Under the pieces are notes generated by a model, which did not search any database, was not told the DNA's origin, and saw nothing but the letters and a program-made list of their open reading frames with translations. 64,000 bases of DNA from Falsiroseomonas algicola (GTDB lineage: Bacteria; Pseudomonadota; Alphaproteobacteria; Acetobacterales; Acetobacteraceae): positions 186,001 through 250,000 of the forward strand of contig NZ_JAAIKB010000003.1 in assembly GCF_011040385.1 (NCBI RefSeq), read 5' to 3'. Below, piece after piece: positions 30,495 to 39,814 of this stretch. Both the position numbers and the translations under genes were made by a program. Positions within the stretch are counted from its first letter, which is position 1. Every line of letters begins with the position of its first letter.

Positions 30495-32000
30495 CTATTC
30501 GGCGGCGATGACGGTGGCGCGGCCGGACAGCGCGCGCGGCAGGCGGCCGCGCAGCATCATCCAGGCGACGGCGCCATAGACGCTGGCGCCGGCGATCGCG
30601 GCCACGATCAGCTCCGTCAGCGCCGACATCTTCAGCGTCAGTTCCAGCGCGATCACCACCGCGGCCAGCGCACCGGTCGCCACCAGCGCGGGCGCGATGC
30701 GGGCCAGCAGCCAGGAGGCCGGGCGGTTCACTTCCCGCAGCACCATCCAGGTCAGGATCGGCGGCATGATCAGCGCCTGGGATGCCCAGGCGAGCGCGAC
30801 GCCGGAGGGCGTGGCGGGCTGGAAGACCGCCAGCGCCGTCAGCGGGATGATGGTCGCGGCGGCCGCGACCGTCACGTTCCGCTTGGGCTTGCCCCGCGCC
30901 ACGAAAAGGCTGGTGGTGTCGCCATGGATGAAGGTGACGATGGCGCTGAGCCCGACGATCTGCGCGGCATGCGCCGTCTGGTACCAGGCGGGGCCGAGCA
31001 GTGCCTGCACCAGGTCCGGCGCCGTCAGCGCGATGCCGGCCGCCAGCGGCATGCCGAGCAGCGCCTGCAGCTGCGCCAGATCCCCGAAGGCCTCGGCCTG
31101 CGCGTGGTCATCGCCCTGAAGGCCGCAGAGCCGCGGCATGGCGATGCGCGACGTCGCCTGCCACACCATGACGAGGGCGGCATCCAGCATCCGGAAGGCG
31201 AAGTGGCAGACCGCCAGCACCGCCTCCGTCGTCACGAGGCCGAGTGCCAGCAGGAACAGCCGGTAGCGTCCGACCATGACGAAGACGGCCAGCACCTGCG
31301 GGCCCGCGACGGGCCAGAGCGCCTTGAGCGATTCCCGGTCGATCGCCGGCCGCGCCACGAAGCGGCCGAGGCAGACCAGCAGCAGGAAGGCGGTGATGGT
31401 GGCGACGACCTGGTTGCCGATCATGGCCCAGGGGCCGTGCCCCGTGGCAGCCAGGCCGAGCCCGACCGCCAGCGCGAGTGGCTGGCCGACCAGCACGCGG
31501 GCGGCCAGTAGCATGAAGCGCTGCTGCCGCAGCACGAGGCCGGAGGCGCAGCCCGCGAAGGCCGAGATCGGCAGCAGCGGCGCGAGGGTGAGCGCCAGCG
31601 CGGCGACGGCCGGCGCATCGGCGGAACTCGCGAGCAGCGGCGCGCCCAGGACCAGGATGACGGCCGCGACGCAGCCCACCAGCGTGGCGCCGATCAGCGC
31701 GCTGCCGGCGTGGCGCGGCGTCAGGCGCGGATGCTGCACCACCGCATCGGTGAAGAGGGTGGCGCCCGCGACGTCCAGCAGCATGAAGGCCGCAATCGCC
31801 ATCATGCCGGTGCCGGTGGCTTCAGGCCCGATGACCCTGCCGATGACCAGCATCGACATCAGCGAGAACACGGCGGAGGTCGCCGTCTCCGCCAGGACCC
31901 ATGCGGGGGAGCGGGAGGCTGGGAGTCGCAGGGCAGTGATCCTTGGCCAGGGACGCGAACGACGTGAACGCGAGCACGATTGTGCAGTGCAATATGGCAT
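30495..32000 (-). CDS. polysaccharide flippase (Wzx/MOP superfamily)
   Basis: This membrane protein of about 501 residues has 12-14 predicted helices. It has features of the oligosaccharide-lipid flippase family: VLAETATSAVFSLMSMLVIGRVIGPEATG at TM1-2, TLFTDAVVQHPRLTPRHAGSAL, then GLVLRQQRFMLLAARVLVGQPLALAVGLG, and GDTTSLFVARGKPKRNVTVAAAATII. It would move a lipid-linked repeat unit to the periplasmic side for the polysaccharide locus. The start is uncertain because the first clear transmembrane segment has no close ATG; the ATG at 32000 gives an unusual Arg/Ser-rich N-terminus and a non-ATG start nearer TM1 is possible. It is divergent from the GDPD gene. Confidence 0.82.
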   Translation of the reverse strand: MPYCTAQSCSRSRRSRPWPRITALRLPASRSPAWVLAETATSAVFSLMSMLVIGRVIGPEATGTGMMAIAAFMLLDVAGATLFTDAVVQHPRLTPRHAGSALIGATLVGCVAAVILVLGAPLLASSADAPAVAALALTLAPLLPISAFAGCASGLVLRQQRFMLLAARVLVGQPLALAVGLGLAATGHGPWAMIGNQVVATITAFLLLVCLGRFVARPAIDRESLKALWPVAGPQVLAVFVMVGRYRLFLLALGLVTTEAVLAVCHFAFRMLDAALVMVWQATSRIAMPRLCGLQGDDHAQAEAFGDLAQLQALLGMPLAAGIALTAPDLVQALLGPAWYQTAHAAQIVGLSAIVTFIHGDTTSLFVARGKPKRNVTVAAAATIIPLTALAVFQPATPSGVALAWASQALIMPPILTWMVLREVNRPASWLLARIAPALVATGALAAVVIALELTLKMSALTELIVAAIAGASVYGAVAWMMLRGRLPRALSGRATVIAAE

Positions 32001-32074
32001 CCAGCCTGCCACGCGCCGCTGACAACTCCGTGCCCGCCCGTAGCGCGAAAGGGGGGCAACGGTTCCTCCACCCA

Positions 32075-32099
32075 GGCTGGATTTCCCCGGCTGGATTTC
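32075..32099. repeat. 11-bp direct repeat upstream of the GDPD gene
   Basis: GGCTGGATTTC occurs twice with a 14-base period in the divergent region between the flippase and GDPD genes. It may be a regulator half-site pair; function unknown. Confidence 0.4.
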
Positions 32100-32126
32100 A
32101 GCGGCGGGGCGCGGCAGCATCCCGCC

Positions 32127-32873
32127 ATGCCACACCGCACCCTGATCGCCGCGCATCGCGGCGGCCTCTTCCTCTGGCCCGAGAACAGCGCCCGGGCCTT
32201 CAGCGAATCCGCCCGCCTGGCCGTCGAACAGGCGGAATGCGACGTGCACCTTTCCGCCGACGGGGAGGTCATCGTGATGCATGACGCGACGCTGGACCGC
32301 ACCACCGATACGCGGGGGCCCGTCGCCGCGCTGACGGCCGCGGAGCTGTCACGCGTGCGTGTCCGCGGCACGGCGGGGGAGGCACCGCCAACGCTGGCGG
32401 AGTACCTGGCGATCCTGGCGCCGACGCCGGTCGCGCCGCGGGTCGAGATCAAGGTCGGCGCCGACAACCGCCCGCATCCCGGGATCGTGCCCAAGGTCAT
32501 GCAGGCGCTGGATGCCAGCGGCCAGCGTGCGCGCAGCTGGATCATCGGCTTCCAGGCCGACACCATGGCGGAGGCGCTGCGGGCGGGTGGGCTGGCGGGC
32601 GTCGCCTGGCTGTCGGAGCTCTCGACGCTTCGCGACATCGGGCTCGACGGCATCATCGCGGTGGCGAAGCAGCACGGCTTCCCCGAGATCGGCGTGACGG
32701 AGGGCGTGATCGATGCGGAGTTCCTGGCGCGCTGCCGCGCGGCGGGGCTCGGCGTCGGCACCTGGGGGGCGAACCACGCGCCCAGCATCCGGCGGATGCT
32801 GGAGATCGGCGTCGACATCTTCGCCACCGACGACCCGCCGCTGGCCATCGCGATGCGGGACGGCGCGGCGTAA
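32127..32873 (+). CDS. glycerophosphodiester phosphodiesterase family protein
   Basis: This 248-residue protein has the GDPD signatures in order. AAHRGGLFLWPENS holds the catalytic His-Arg and Glu, ECDVHLSADGEVIVMHDATLDRTTD holds the metal-binding Glu-x-Asp and the second His, RVEIKVG supplies a further Glu, and GVGTWGANHAPSIRRMLEIGVDIFATDDP is the C-terminal Trp/Asp motif. It hydrolyses glycerophosphodiesters to glycerol-3-phosphate and an alcohol. No signal peptide is seen, so it acts in the cytoplasm. A 63-base gap separates it from the Liv operon. Confidence 0.9.
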   Translation: MPHRTLIAAHRGGLFLWPENSARAFSESARLAVEQAECDVHLSADGEVIVMHDATLDRTTDTRGPVAALTAAELSRVRVRGTAGEAPPTLAEYLAILAPTPVAPRVEIKVGADNRPHPGIVPKVMQALDASGQRARSWIIGFQADTMAEALRAGGLAGVAWLSELSTLRDIGLDGIIAVAKQHGFPEIGVTEGVIDAEFLARCRAAGLGVGTWGANHAPSIRRMLEIGVDIFATDDPPLAIAMRDGAA

Positions 32874-32936
32874 CATGTCTCACACGATGGGCGAGTTGGC
32901 GGACGCGGTGTAACGGGTTGCGGCCAGCCGCGCCGC

Positions 32937-33794
32937 ATGCGTAAGCTTCCCCCCAAGGAGACAAACCAGGGGGGACACGGCGGCGTGGCCGGCGAAGAAC
33001 CGATTCTGTCGGCGGAGGGCGTGAGCCTGCGCTTCGGCGGCGTGAAGGCGCTGACCGACGTCTCCTTCAACGTCCGCAAGGGCGAGGTCTTCTCCATCAT
33101 CGGCCCGAACGGCGCGGGCAAGACCTCCATGGTCAATTGCGTCTCCGGCCGCTACCGCCCGACCGAGGGACGCATCCTGTTCGACGGGCAGGATATCACG
33201 AAGCTCGGCCCCAATCGCCGCGCGGGGCTCGGCATCGGCCGCACCTTCCAGAACCTGGCGCTGTTCGGCCACATGAGCGTGCTCGACAACATCATGGTCG
33301 GGCGACACCACCTGCTGAAGGCCGGCTTCCTGCGCGGCATGGTCTATTGGTGGGGCGGCGCGCAGCGGGAGGAACTCGCGCATCGCGCGGAAGTCGAGGA
33401 GATCATCGACTTCCTCGAGATCCAGCATGTGCGCAAGGCGCAGGCCGGCACGCTGCCCTATGGGCTGCGCAAGCGCGTGGAACTGGCGCGCGCGGTGGCG
33501 CTGAAGCCGAAGCTGATCCTTCTGGATGAGCCGATGGCGGGCATGAACCTCGAGGAGAAGGAGGACATGGCCCGCTTCATCCTGGATCTGAACCAGGAAT
33601 GGGGCATGACCGTGCTGATGATCGAGCACGACATGGGCGTGGTGATGGATATCAGCCACCGCGTCATGGTGCTGGATTTCGGCCGCAAGATCGCGGAGGG
33701 GCTGCCGGAGGAGGTGATGGCGCATCCGCAGGTCCGCCGCGCCTATCTCGGCGTGGATGACGAGGCGGTGAATCCCGCCGAGATCGACGCATGA
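32937..33794 (+). CDS. livG: branched-chain amino acid-type ABC transporter ATP-binding protein LivG
   Basis: ATPase of 285 residues with Walker A GPNGAGKTS, Q loop TFQNLALF, signature-like LPYGLRKRVELARAV, Walker B LILLDEPMAG and switch His (LMIEHDMGVV). The C-terminal extension LGVDDEA is typical of LivG. The AGFLRGMVYWWGGAQREE insertion is common in Liv-type transporters for aromatic or carboxylic compounds. It opens the operon livG-ligase-livH-livM-binding protein-livF. The start is not certain: the ATG at 32937 has no clear ribosome-binding site, whereas a GTG at 32985 follows a G-rich stretch. The stop overlaps the ligase gene by 4 bases. Confidence 0.93.
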   Translation: MRKLPPKETNQGGHGGVAGEEPILSAEGVSLRFGGVKALTDVSFNVRKGEVFSIIGPNGAGKTSMVNCVSGRYRPTEGRILFDGQDITKLGPNRRAGLGIGRTFQNLALFGHMSVLDNIMVGRHHLLKAGFLRGMVYWWGGAQREELAHRAEVEEIIDFLEIQHVRKAQAGTLPYGLRKRVELARAVALKPKLILLDEPMAGMNLEEKEDMARFILDLNQEWGMTVLMIEHDMGVVMDISHRVMVLDFGRKIAEGLPEEVMAHPQVRRAYLGVDDEAVNPAEIDA

Positions 33795-35677
33795 CCGACA
33801 CCCTGCCGAGATTGCTGGCGGAAAATGCTGCCAGGTTCGGCGGCGAGATCGCGCTGCGGGAGAAGCAGTTCGGCATCTGGCGCAGCGTCACCTGGGCCGA
33901 CTACCACGCGCGCACGCGGCTCTTCGCGCTGGGGCTCAGGCGCCTCGGCGTGCAGCGGGGCGAGGTGATCGCGCTGATCGGCGACAACCGGCCGGACTGG
34001 GTGATGGGGGAGATCGCGGCCCATGCGCTGGGGTGCCGCAGCCTCGGCATCTATCGCGACGCGCTGGATGATGAAGTGGCCTATCTGCTGGCGCATGCCG
34101 GCGCCAGCATCGTCTTCGCCGAGGATGAGGAGCAGGTGGACAAGCTGCTCGCCGTCTCGGACCAGGTGCCGGGGCTGACGCGGATCATCTACAGCGATCC
34201 GCGCGGGATGCGGAAGCTGGACGATCCGCGGCTGATGTCGGCGGACGAGCTCTGCAGGATCGGCGCAGGCGAAGACCCGGCCGGGTATGACGCGCTGCTG
34301 GCGGCGATGGATGCCGAGGATATCGCGATCCTCTGCACGACATCAGGCACCACGGCACGGCCGAAGCTCGCCATGCTGACGAGTGCCGCGCTGGTGCGGC
34401 ATTGCCGCGCCTACCTCCAGGCGGACCCCAAGGGGCCGCAGGACGAATACGTCTCCGTCCTGCCGCTGCCCTGGATCATGGAGCAGATCTACGTCCTCGG
34501 CTGGGGGCTGATCGCGCGCATGAAGGTCAACTTCGTCGAGGAGCCCGAGACGATGATGGCCGATTTCCGGGAGATCGGCCCGACCTTCGTGCTGTTTGCG
34601 CCCCGGGTCTGGGAAGCGCTGGCGGCGGAGGTCCGCGCGCGGGTGATGGATGCGTCACCGCTGAAGCGGCGCATGTTCGACATGGGTATGAGATTGGGGC
34701 TGGAGGCGGTGGCGAGGGGCACGCGGTCCGGCCTGGCGGATACGCTGCTGTTCCGTGCGCTGCGAGACCGGCTCGGCTTCACCAATTTGACCTCGGCCGC
34801 CACGGGCGGCGCCGCGCTGGGGCCGGAGACCTTCCGCTTCTTCCAGGCCATGGGCGTGCCGCTGCGCCAGCTCTATGGCCAGACGGAGCTGCTCGGCGCC
34901 TATACGCTCCACAAGGCAGGCGAGGTCGATTTCGACACGGTCGGCGTGCCCTTCGACGAGACGATCGAGCTGCGCGTGCATGAGCCCGACGCCAATGGCG
35001 TCGGCGAGATCGTGACGCGCCACCCCAACATGTTCAGCGGCTATTTCGGCCTGGAGGCGCCGGCCGATCTGCGCGATGGCTGGCTGCACACCGGCGACGC
35101 CGGCTATTTCGGCAAGGGCGGGCAGCTGGTCGTCATCGACCGAATCAAGGACATCGCGGAGACGACCGGCGGCGACCGCTTCAGCCCGCAATACATCGAG
35201 AACAAGCTGAAATTCTCGCCCTATGTGGCGGAGGCGGTGGTGCTGGGCGCGGGGCAGCCGCATCTGGCCGCGATGATCTGCATCCGCTTCCCCATCGTCA
35301 GCAAATGGGCGGAGCGCAACCGCATCGCCTTCACCACCTATTCCGACCTGGCCGCGCGCCCGCAGGTGCTGGACCTGCTGCGGGCGGAGGTGGCGAAGGT
35401 GAACGCGACCCTGCCGCCGGCGCAGCGCCTCAGGCAATTCGTGCTGCTCTACAAGGAGCTGGATGCGGATGACGAGGAGCTGACGCGCACGCGCAAGGTG
35501 CGCCGCGGCGTCATCGCACAGAAATACGGCGACATCATCGCGGCCATCTATCGCGGCGATGCGACGATTCCGGTGGATACGACGATCGCCTTCCAGGACG
35601 GCACGAAGCAGCGCATCCGCACCACGCTGGCCGTGATCGTGACCGATGCGGCGGCGCCGGCGATGGCGGCGGAGTAA
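33791..35677 (+). CDS. AMP-forming acyl-CoA ligase (long-chain/aryl type)
   Basis: This 628-residue adenylate-forming enzyme has the P-loop-like CTTSGTTARPK, the A5 motif YGQTELLG, A7/A8 DGWLHTGDAGYF and IDRIKDIAETTGGDRFSP, and a C-terminal KVRRGVIAQKYG where the catalytic Lys region lies. The FadD-like middle and length over 600 residues fit acyl-CoA synthetases of the long-chain group, but those in Liv operons often activate aromatic or branched acids. It sits between livG and livH with a 4-base overlap to livG, so it is made together with the transporter and probably traps the imported acid as its CoA ester. Confidence 0.88.
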   Translation: MTDTLPRLLAENAARFGGEIALREKQFGIWRSVTWADYHARTRLFALGLRRLGVQRGEVIALIGDNRPDWVMGEIAAHALGCRSLGIYRDALDDEVAYLLAHAGASIVFAEDEEQVDKLLAVSDQVPGLTRIIYSDPRGMRKLDDPRLMSADELCRIGAGEDPAGYDALLAAMDAEDIAILCTTSGTTARPKLAMLTSAALVRHCRAYLQADPKGPQDEYVSVLPLPWIMEQIYVLGWGLIARMKVNFVEEPETMMADFREIGPTFVLFAPRVWEALAAEVRARVMDASPLKRRMFDMGMRLGLEAVARGTRSGLADTLLFRALRDRLGFTNLTSAATGGAALGPETFRFFQAMGVPLRQLYGQTELLGAYTLHKAGEVDFDTVGVPFDETIELRVHEPDANGVGEIVTRHPNMFSGYFGLEAPADLRDGWLHTGDAGYFGKGGQLVVIDRIKDIAETTGGDRFSPQYIENKLKFSPYVAEAVVLGAGQPHLAAMICIRFPIVSKWAERNRIAFTTYSDLAARPQVLDLLRAEVAKVNATLPPAQRLRQFVLLYKELDADDEELTRTRKVRRGVIAQKYGDIIAAIYRGDATIPVDTTIAFQDGTKQRIRTTLAVIVTDAAAPAMAAE

Positions 35678-35686
35678 GGGGAAGCC

Positions 35687-36580
35687 ATGGATCTCGCGCT
35701 GCTGCTGCAACTCACGCTGAACGGGCTGATCGTCGGTGCATTGTACGGCGTCGTCGCCATGTCCTTCGTGCTGATCTACAAGGCGTCCCAGGTCGTGAAC
35801 TTCGCGCAGGGGGAGTTCCTCCTGGTCGGCGCCTGGGTCTGCTGGTGGTTCCTGACGGAATGGCAGCTGCCCTTCTATGCCGGCTTCCTGTTCACCCTGG
35901 TCTTCATGACGCTGTTCGGCCTGGTGCTGCAGGTGGTGGTGCTGCGGCCGCTGATCGGGGAGCCGGTGATCAGCGTGATCATGGCGACCATCGGCCTCGG
36001 CATTTTCTTCCAGGCGCTGATGAAGTGGATCTTCGGCGTCTTCGCCAAGCCCTTCCCGCCGATCTTCGAGACCGAGCGCGTCAGCCTCCTGGGGCTGGAG
36101 GTGCAGACGGTCTATCTGGTGAGCCTCGGCATCTCGCTGCTCATCATGGCGGCCTTCGGCTGGTTCTTCACGGCGTCGAAGCACGGGCTGGCGATGCGGG
36201 CCACGGCCTTCGACCAGCAGGTGGCGCAGTCCCTCGGCGTTTCCGTGCCCAAGGTCTTCGCCATGTCCTGGGCGATCTCGGCCGTCGTGTCCTCCGTCGC
36301 CGGCGTCGTCGTCGGCGTGGTGAACGGCGTGTCCTCCGCCCTGTCCTTCTATGGCATCAAGGTCTTCCCGGCGGTGATCCTGGGCGGGCTCGACAGCATC
36401 ATCGGCGCGGTGCTGGGCGGCGTCATCGTGGGGCTGCTGGAGAACTGGGCGCACTACATCGACAGCGAATGGCTCAACTGGGGCAACATGTTCCAGATCG
36501 CGCCCTTCTACGCGCTGGTCATCATCCTGCTGATCAAGCCCTACGGCCTGTTCGGCACCAAGAATATCGAGCGCGTCTGA
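35687..36580 (+). CDS. livH: Liv-type ABC transporter permease LivH
   Basis: This 297-residue permease has about eight helices and the LivH signatures LTLNGLIVGALYGVVAMSFVLIYKASQVVNFAQGEF at the N-terminus, then GVFAKPFPPIF, and GIKVFPAVILGGLDSIIGAVLGGVIVGLLE, the ATPase-contact region. GGGGAAGCC precedes the ATG. It pairs with LivM 4 bases downstream to form the membrane channel of the importer. Confidence 0.93.
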   Translation: MDLALLLQLTLNGLIVGALYGVVAMSFVLIYKASQVVNFAQGEFLLVGAWVCWWFLTEWQLPFYAGFLFTLVFMTLFGLVLQVVVLRPLIGEPVISVIMATIGLGIFFQALMKWIFGVFAKPFPPIFETERVSLLGLEVQTVYLVSLGISLLIMAAFGWFFTASKHGLAMRATAFDQQVAQSLGVSVPKVFAMSWAISAVVSSVAGVVVGVVNGVSSALSFYGIKVFPAVILGGLDSIIGAVLGGVIVGLLENWAHYIDSEWLNWGNMFQIAPFYALVIILLIKPYGLFGTKNIERV

Positions 36581-36583
36581 CCC

Positions 36584-37651
36584 ATGGTGGCCATGACCCC
36601 CGCTGGCGACTACCGCACCAGCTACCGCGCCGACACCACCATTTTCCCGACGCGCAACAGCCGCATCGCGCTGTTCATCGGCCTGGCCCTGTTGTGCTGC
36701 GCGCCGCTGCTGCTGGGGCGGTATGAGCTGAGCCTGCTGATCAATATCGGCTTCCTCGGCATCGCCGCCCTCGGGCTCAACATCCTGGTGGGCTTCACCG
36801 GGCAGATCAGCATCGGCCATGCCGCCTTCTTCGGGCTGGGCGCCTTCACCTCCGCCTGGCTGCATGAGCATCTCGGCATTCCCGTCATGCTCTGCATCCC
36901 GCTGGCGGGGATCGTGACGGCGCTGATCGGGCTGGTCTTCGGGGCGCCGGCGGCGCGGCTTAAGGGCTTGTATCTCGCCATCGCGACGCTCGCCGCGCAG
37001 TTCATCCTGGAGGATTTCTTCGCCCGCGCGCGCTGGTTCACCGGCGGCGTCGCGGGGCGCATGACGGAAAGCCCCGTGCTGTTCGGCTTCGCCTTCGACC
37101 GGGACGAGACCTTCTTCTACCTGACGCTGGCCTGGGTGGTGATCATGTTCGTCGCCGCCGCCAACCTCATGCGGTCGCGTGACGGGCGGGCGCTGGTGGC
37201 GGTGCGGGACCACTATCTGTCCGCGGAGATGATGGGCATCAACCTGGCCTATTACCGCACGCTGAGCTTCGGCATCGCGAGCCTCTATGCCGGCATCGGC
37301 GGCGCGCTCTACGCTCACTACCTGCTCTTCGTCAGCGTGGAGGCTTTCAACATCCTCTTCTCCATCCAGTTCCTCGGCATGGTCATCATCGGCGGGCTCG
37401 GCTCCGTCATGGGCAGCCTGATGGGCGCGGCCTTCATGGTGATGCTGCCGGAAGTGACGCAATGGGGGGCGGAGGCGTTGGCGGGGAGTGCGATCGACCA
37501 GGCGCTGAGGCTCGGCGCCTCCATCTCCTTCCTGCGGGAGATGGTGGTGGGCGCGGCCATCATCCTGTTCCTGATCTTCGAGCCCGATGGGCTCGCGAGG
37601 CGGTGGCGCCTGATCAAGGCGTACTGGAAACTCTACCCGTATTCACACTGA
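36584..37651 (+). CDS. livM: Liv-type ABC transporter permease LivM
   Basis: This 355-residue permease has the LivM pattern: LINIGFLGIAALGLNILVGFTGQISIGHAAFFGLGAFTSAWL, GAPAARLKGLYLAIATLAAQFILED, RDGRALVAVRDHYLSAEMMGINL and the coupling region FLGMVIIGGLGSVMGSLMGAAFM. A soluble N-terminal stretch of about 25 residues (DYRTSYRADTTIFPTRNSR) precedes TM1 and is common in the aromatic/carboxylate subgroup. The ATG directly follows the livH stop. It forms the permease pair with LivH. Confidence 0.93.
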   Translation: MVAMTPAGDYRTSYRADTTIFPTRNSRIALFIGLALLCCAPLLLGRYELSLLINIGFLGIAALGLNILVGFTGQISIGHAAFFGLGAFTSAWLHEHLGIPVMLCIPLAGIVTALIGLVFGAPAARLKGLYLAIATLAAQFILEDFFARARWFTGGVAGRMTESPVLFGFAFDRDETFFYLTLAWVVIMFVAAANLMRSRDGRALVAVRDHYLSAEMMGINLAYYRTLSFGIASLYAGIGGALYAHYLLFVSVEAFNILFSIQFLGMVIIGGLGSVMGSLMGAAFMVMLPEVTQWGAEALAGSAIDQALRLGASISFLREMVVGAAIILFLIFEPDGLARRWRLIKAYWKLYPYSH

Positions 37652-37685
37652 CCGGCTGAAGCCGGCGTTAGGGAGGACCAAGGCG

Positions 37686-38975
37686 ATGAAGGTCAAGCAT
37701 CTGCTGATGGGGGCCGTGGCGGCGATGGCGGCGGCGCTGCCTGCGGCCGCGCAGCGCATCCCGGTCGGGCACCTCATGGACAATTCCGGCGCCACCAGCG
37801 ATGTCGGTGTGCCCTATGGCCAGGGTGTCGCGGATGCGTTGCAGTGGGTGAACCGCACGCGCAACGGGATCAACGGAAGGCAGCTCGACGTCTCCGGCTT
37901 CGACTATGGCTATGCCGCGCCGCGCGCCGTCAGCCAGTACCAGGCCTGGACGGGCCGCCAGCGCGTCGTCGCGATCCAGGGCTGGGGCACGGCGGATACG
38001 GAAGCGCTGGTCCGCTTCGTCACGCGCGACCGCATCCCCTATATCAGCGGATCCTACGCCGCGACGCTGACGGATGCCGCGGGGCGTTCCGGCCGACAGG
38101 GCGTGGAGGCCGCGCCCTTCAACTTCTTCTACGGCCCGTCCTATTCGGATGCGCTGCGCGCCATGCTGCAATGGGCGGCGCAGGATTGGCGCGCGCGCGG
38201 CCAGCAGGGGCGGCCGAAATACGTCCACATGGGCGCGAACCACCCCTATCCGAATTCGCCGAAGGAAGCGGGTGAGACGCTGGCGCGGGAGCTCGGCTTC
38301 GATGTGCTGCCCGCCATCCAGTTCGCGCTGACGCCGGGCGACTACACCGCGCAATGCCTGACGCTGCGCAATGGCGGCGCCAACTACGCCTATCTCGGCA
38401 ATACGGCGGGGTCCAACATCTCCGTGCTGCGGGCCTGCCAGACCGCCGGCGTGAACGTGCAGTTCATGGGCAATGTCTGGGGCATGGACGAGAACGCCAT
38501 GAAGGCGGCGGGCACGGCGGCGAATGGCGTCGTCTTCCCCGTCCGCACCGGCGCCGTGTGGGGCCAGGATGTGCAGGGGATGCGCACGGTGCGGGAGATC
38601 AGTCGCGTCTCCGACAGCGCCGGCACGGCCTATCGACCCGTCCACTACCTCGCCGGCATCTGCAGCGCGATGCTGATGGTGGAGGCGATGGAGCACGCCG
38701 CGGCGAATGGCGGCCAGGTGGCGTCGGAGCGCATCCGGGAGGGCTTCTACGCCCGGCAGAACTGGGTGCCGCGGGGCTTCGAGGGCGTGTGCAACCCCTC
38801 CAACTTCGCGCCGGATGACCATCGCGGCACGCTGCGCGTCGGCATCTACCGCGCCGTCGTCAGCGGCAATACCTCGGCCGGTTCCGTGGCCGAACTGGTG
38901 CAGGCGGGAACGATCAAGGTCGAACCGGTGACGGTCGTCGAACTCGACCGCCGCCGCGACTGGCTCGGCTGGTGA
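37686..38975 (+). CDS. Liv-type periplasmic substrate-binding protein
   Basis: This 429-residue secreted type I periplasmic binding protein has a signal peptide (MKVKHLLMGAVAAMAAALPAAA). Mature motifs are IPVGHLMDNSGATSDVGVPYGQGVADALQWVN, GINGRQLDVSGFDYGYAAPRAVSQYQ and VRFVTRDRIPYISGSYAATLTD. Ligand-pocket positions differ from LivJ/LivK, and this subgroup is often found with CoA ligases, so the ligand is more likely an aromatic or branched carboxylate than leucine itself. GGAGGACC precedes the ATG. Its stop overlaps livF by 4 bases (GTGA). Confidence 0.9.
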   Translation: MKVKHLLMGAVAAMAAALPAAAQRIPVGHLMDNSGATSDVGVPYGQGVADALQWVNRTRNGINGRQLDVSGFDYGYAAPRAVSQYQAWTGRQRVVAIQGWGTADTEALVRFVTRDRIPYISGSYAATLTDAAGRSGRQGVEAAPFNFFYGPSYSDALRAMLQWAAQDWRARGQQGRPKYVHMGANHPYPNSPKEAGETLARELGFDVLPAIQFALTPGDYTAQCLTLRNGGANYAYLGNTAGSNISVLRACQTAGVNVQFMGNVWGMDENAMKAAGTAANGVVFPVRTGAVWGQDVQGMRTVREISRVSDSAGTAYRPVHYLAGICSAMLMVEAMEHAAANGGQVASERIREGFYARQNWVPRGFEGVCNPSNFAPDDHRGTLRVGIYRAVVSGNTSAGSVAELVQAGTIKVEPVTVVELDRRRDWLGW

Positions 38976-39814
38976 GCGAGACGGCTGGCCTCGGCGTGAA
39001 GGCTCCCCCGGCGACGGGGGAGCCACCTCTGCTGGAGGTGAACAACATCGAGGTCGTCTACAACGACGTTATCCTCGTGCTGCGTGGCCTGTCGCTGGCG
39101 GTGCCCCAGGGAAAGATCGTCGCGCTGCTGGGTGCGAATGGCGCAGGCAAGTCCACCACGCTGAAGGCGATCTCCGGCCTGCTGAAGTCGGAGGAGGGGG
39201 AGGTGACGCGCGGCGACATCCGCTTCGCCGGCGAGCGCCTTAATGGCATCGAGGCGCACCAGATCGTCCGCAAGGGCATCTTCCAGGTGATGGAGGGGCG
39301 CCGGATCATCAGCGACATGACCTGCCTGGAGAACCTCCGCCTCGGCGCCTTCACGCGCAGCGACAGCGCCGGCGTGAAGCGCGACATCGAGATGGTCTAT
39401 GGCTACTTCCCGCGCCTCAAGGAACGCACGGGGCTGGCCGGCTACCTGAGCGGCGGGGAGCAGCAGATGCTCGCGATCGGCCGCGCGCTGATGGCGCGGC
39501 CGAAGCTGATCCTGATGGACGAGCCCTCCATGGGCCTCTCGCCGCTGCTGGTGAAGGAGGTCTTCGGGATCATCCGCAAGCTGAACGAGGATCTCGGCAT
39601 CACCATCCTGCTGGTGGAGCAGAATGCGCGGATGGCGCTCTCCGTCGCCTCCCATGGCTATGTGATGGAACAGGGGAAGGTGGTGCTGGATGGCAGCGCC
39701 GATGCGCTGGCGAACAACGAGGATGTGAAGGAATTCTACCTCGGCGGGCACGGGGCGGAGCGCAAATCCTTCCGCAACCTGAAATCCTACAAACGACGGA
39801 AGCGGTGGCTGTGA
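38972..39814 (+). CDS. livF: Liv-type ABC transporter ATP-binding protein LivF
   Basis: This 280-residue ATPase has Walker A GANGAGKST, Q loop VMEGRRIISDMTCLENL, signature YLSGGEQQMLAIGRAL, Walker B LILMDEPSMGLSP and switch VEQNARMALS, which together define LivF. The N-terminal about 20 residues (MSETAGLGVKAPPATGEPP) are extra. A basic C-terminus (FRNLKSYKRRKRWL) extends beyond the usual end. It starts on a GTG overlapping the binding-protein stop, and its own last bases overlap the next ligase gene. Confidence 0.93.
   Translation: MSETAGLGVKAPPATGEPPLLEVNNIEVVYNDVILVLRGLSLAVPQGKIVALLGANGAGKSTTLKAISGLLKSEEGEVTRGDIRFAGERLNGIEAHQIVRKGIFQVMEGRRIISDMTCLENLRLGAFTRSDSAGVKRDIEMVYGYFPRLKERTGLAGYLSGGEQQMLAIGRALMARPKLILMDEPSMGLSPLLVKEVFGIIRKLNEDLGITILLVEQNARMALSVASHGYVMEQGKVVLDGSADALANNEDVKEFYLGGHGAERKSFRNLKSYKRRKRWL

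Noticed and set aside
34655-37462. 935-residue open frame on the minus strand
   Set aside because: It lies opposite the ligase, livH and livM genes, which have clear family motifs. Its translation is His/Gln/Arg/Asp-rich low-complexity text typical of antisense frames in GC-rich DNA.
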